Origin: Ochromonas danica
Taxonomy: Eukaryota > Sar > Chrysophyceae > Chromulinales > Chromulinaceae
Reading direction: 5' to 3'
Assembly (NCBI GenBank): GCA_015146655.1
Contig: VKHL01000004.1
Span: 372,001 to 436,000, forward strand
DNA length: 64,000 nucleotides
The position numbers and the translations under genes are program-made. The notes below the pieces were generated by a model. The model saw nothing but the letters and a program-made list of their open reading frames with translations, was not told where the DNA came from and did no database searches. Below are positions 62,623 to 64,000 of this stretch, one piece after another (the first letter of the stretch is position 1; each line of letters starts with the position of its first letter).

Positions 62623-64000
62623 ATGTATTGTAATATGATAATTCCATCCCATGATATGGAATATACTGCATCTTTAGAAATTGATGCTCAATTAAAAGAA
62701 AGTGTAAATTCCTTTTGGCAACTCAAAGATAAATCACAAAATATTTTATATCAACGCTTTACTAATGCAAATCATAGTTTATCCGCATTATTTGGTGTTA
62801 ATCTGATGTTGTCAGGATTTTCTATTCCTTTCCTTATTATTGTTGGAATTTTCTTTCTTTATTGTAAGAATGAATATGATTATATTTCATGGATTATTGC
62901 AATATGTTTTATTGTATTAATTAATTTTATTGCCTGGTGGAAATATTTTCAACAAAAATCAATTGTTGATAAAGAAAATGGTTATCTATCAACAGAAGGA
63001 AGGAAATTCTTACATTCCTTTGTCTATCGTCTTTTCTTAGCAATTCATTTATTCATGTGTTATCGATTAATGACAAAGGTTATTGTAGGGAAATGTCATC
63101 ATGGATTAGGAGTTGCACAATCATGGAATTGTAATTCTGGTCATGAAGATCATCACATTCCAAATGATTCGACCATTATCATCATGTTAATTCCTTTAAT
63201 TTATTCTGTCCTAGTACGTGGTGCTCATCTTGGTCGTGCTTTAGGATTATGGTTGATTACCATTGCTGTCTTGATCTTTTGCATTGCTTATGCACAAGCA
63301 ACGGGTTCTATTCTCTTTATTATATACTATGCTATTGGTAGTCTCATTGTTCTTACAGAAGCCAAACGAATGAATTTCTTCTTATTCTTTACCCATCAAC
63401 GACTTCAATTGACTTTATTAGAACAAACCAAAGCATCTAATGAAGCCAATGCGATTGAAATGAGACATATGATTGCTAATGTTGCACATGATTTGAAAAC
63501 GGTAAGAACTATGTACTATGTACTACTCTCTCTTCTTTCTTTTCTTTTCTCTCTTATCTTGTATGATTTATCTCTGATTAATTACTATTTTTTGTTTTTT
63601 GTTATTTTTTCTGTTTGATTTAGCCACTTTCGTCTTTCCTTAGCGGTATTGAATATATTGAAAGTGTGATGGGAGATGTGATTACAAAACAAAATCAATC
63701 TCATTTGACAACTGTTGATGTGGATGAATTTATTGGTTCAATCATTCAATGTGTAGCTAATATGAAGAATACTAATTCTTTCATGTTAATGACAATTAAT
63801 CGTTGCATTGATTATACTAAAGCTTCACAAGGTGTCAAACTAGTACCAAAGTATGAAACAATTGATCTTCTCGAGACTCTTTCCTTACCCATGAACTGTA
63901 TGAAGGATATTCAAAACCGTATTCCCATCAAACTAGAAAGTTTACCTGTTGATATCTGTTCCCATATTATCACTGATAAACAATGGCTTCAAGAAAATGT
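62623..64000 (+). CDS. Membrane sensor histidine kinase (runs off the right edge)
   Basis: Two exons are seen, 62623-63501 and 63624-64000 (open at the edge), joined by a gtaag...ttag intron inside the H box. About 418 residues are visible. The N-terminal 65 residues are cytosolic. About six hydrophobic segments follow between 50 and 250 (for example GFSIPFLIIVGIFFLYC and WIIAICFIVLINFIAWW). A linker helix with LLEQTKASNEANAIEMRH follows, then the H box ANVAHDLKTPLSSF near 285-298, whose His is the phosphorylation site. The ATPase domain starts after that and is cut by the window. Such kinases relay signals to a response regulator; the input is unknown. This multi-TM design without a PAS domain occurs in families of paralogues in some algae. 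Confidence 0.88.

Noticed and set aside
1-64000. tRNA or rRNA genes
   Set aside because: I looked for cloverleaf and conserved rRNA blocks in the gaps and saw none that I could support by eye.

Overview
This window is nuclear DNA from a single-celled eukaryote. Genes are dense, lie on both strands, and carry zero to five short GT-AG introns (mostly 60-420 bp). Base composition is AT-rich by eye. Two signs point to a photosynthetic stramenopile (ochrophyte alga). A UDP-sulfoquinovose synthase carries a signal peptide ending in a TAF-like cleavage site, as in heterokont plastid targeting. A membrane sensor histidine kinase and LRR proteins of kinds common in such algae are also present. The cell probably builds flagella, because a DRC4/GAS8 subunit is encoded. 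The lineage is inference; I cannot name a genus.

Layout. 0-15.9 kb: CTP synthase (5' part), an unknown membrane protein, a 1399-residue low-complexity protein, a 63-residue membrane protein, a secreted VHL-like/2OG-dioxygenase, a two-RRM protein, an Sfi1-type centrin-binding protein and an SLC35F6-like transporter. 15.9-17.2 kb: a gap holding a long fold-back repeat. 17.2-33.3 kb: a P5-type ATPase, a PKA-like AGC kinase, HMG-CoA synthase, an ATP6AP2-like V-ATPase accessory protein, the ribosome-biogenesis AAA ATPase NVL/Rix7 and an STK32-like kinase. 33.5-45.8 kb: DRC4, an SH3-EML protein, a secreted LEA-like repeat protein, SQD1 and an LRR protein. 46.0-47.9 kb: a broken stretch in which a transportin-3-like fragment lies beside a broken Crinkler/RHS-type NTPase carrying a young 118-bp hairpin. 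48.0-64.0 kb: a PC-esterase-like protein, an AAK1/NAK-type endocytic kinase, a Polo kinase, a probable plastid protein, a fucosyltransferase-like protein, a CS-domain protein, TMEM230 and the start of a histidine kinase.

How the genes relate. There is no operon-like pathway. Several genes share an area of biology. Sfi1-like, DRC4, EML and Polo kinase all concern basal bodies, flagella or the spindle. ATP6AP2-like, P5 ATPase, NAK kinase, TMEM230 and the SLC35-like transporter concern endomembranes. SQD1 and possibly the 57.4-kb gene concern the plastid. Many neighbours are head to head with 150-500 bp between starts, so shared promoters are likely; several of these contain the 8-mer TTAACTTA.

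Most useful second looks: the lost Walker B glutamate in NVL D1, the replaced phosphopeptide pincer in the Polo kinase, the SH3-EML fusion, the large insert in the STK32-like kinase, the VHL-P4H fusion, the LEA protein's repeated module, and the two hairpins. I did not find a convincing new multi-gene system.
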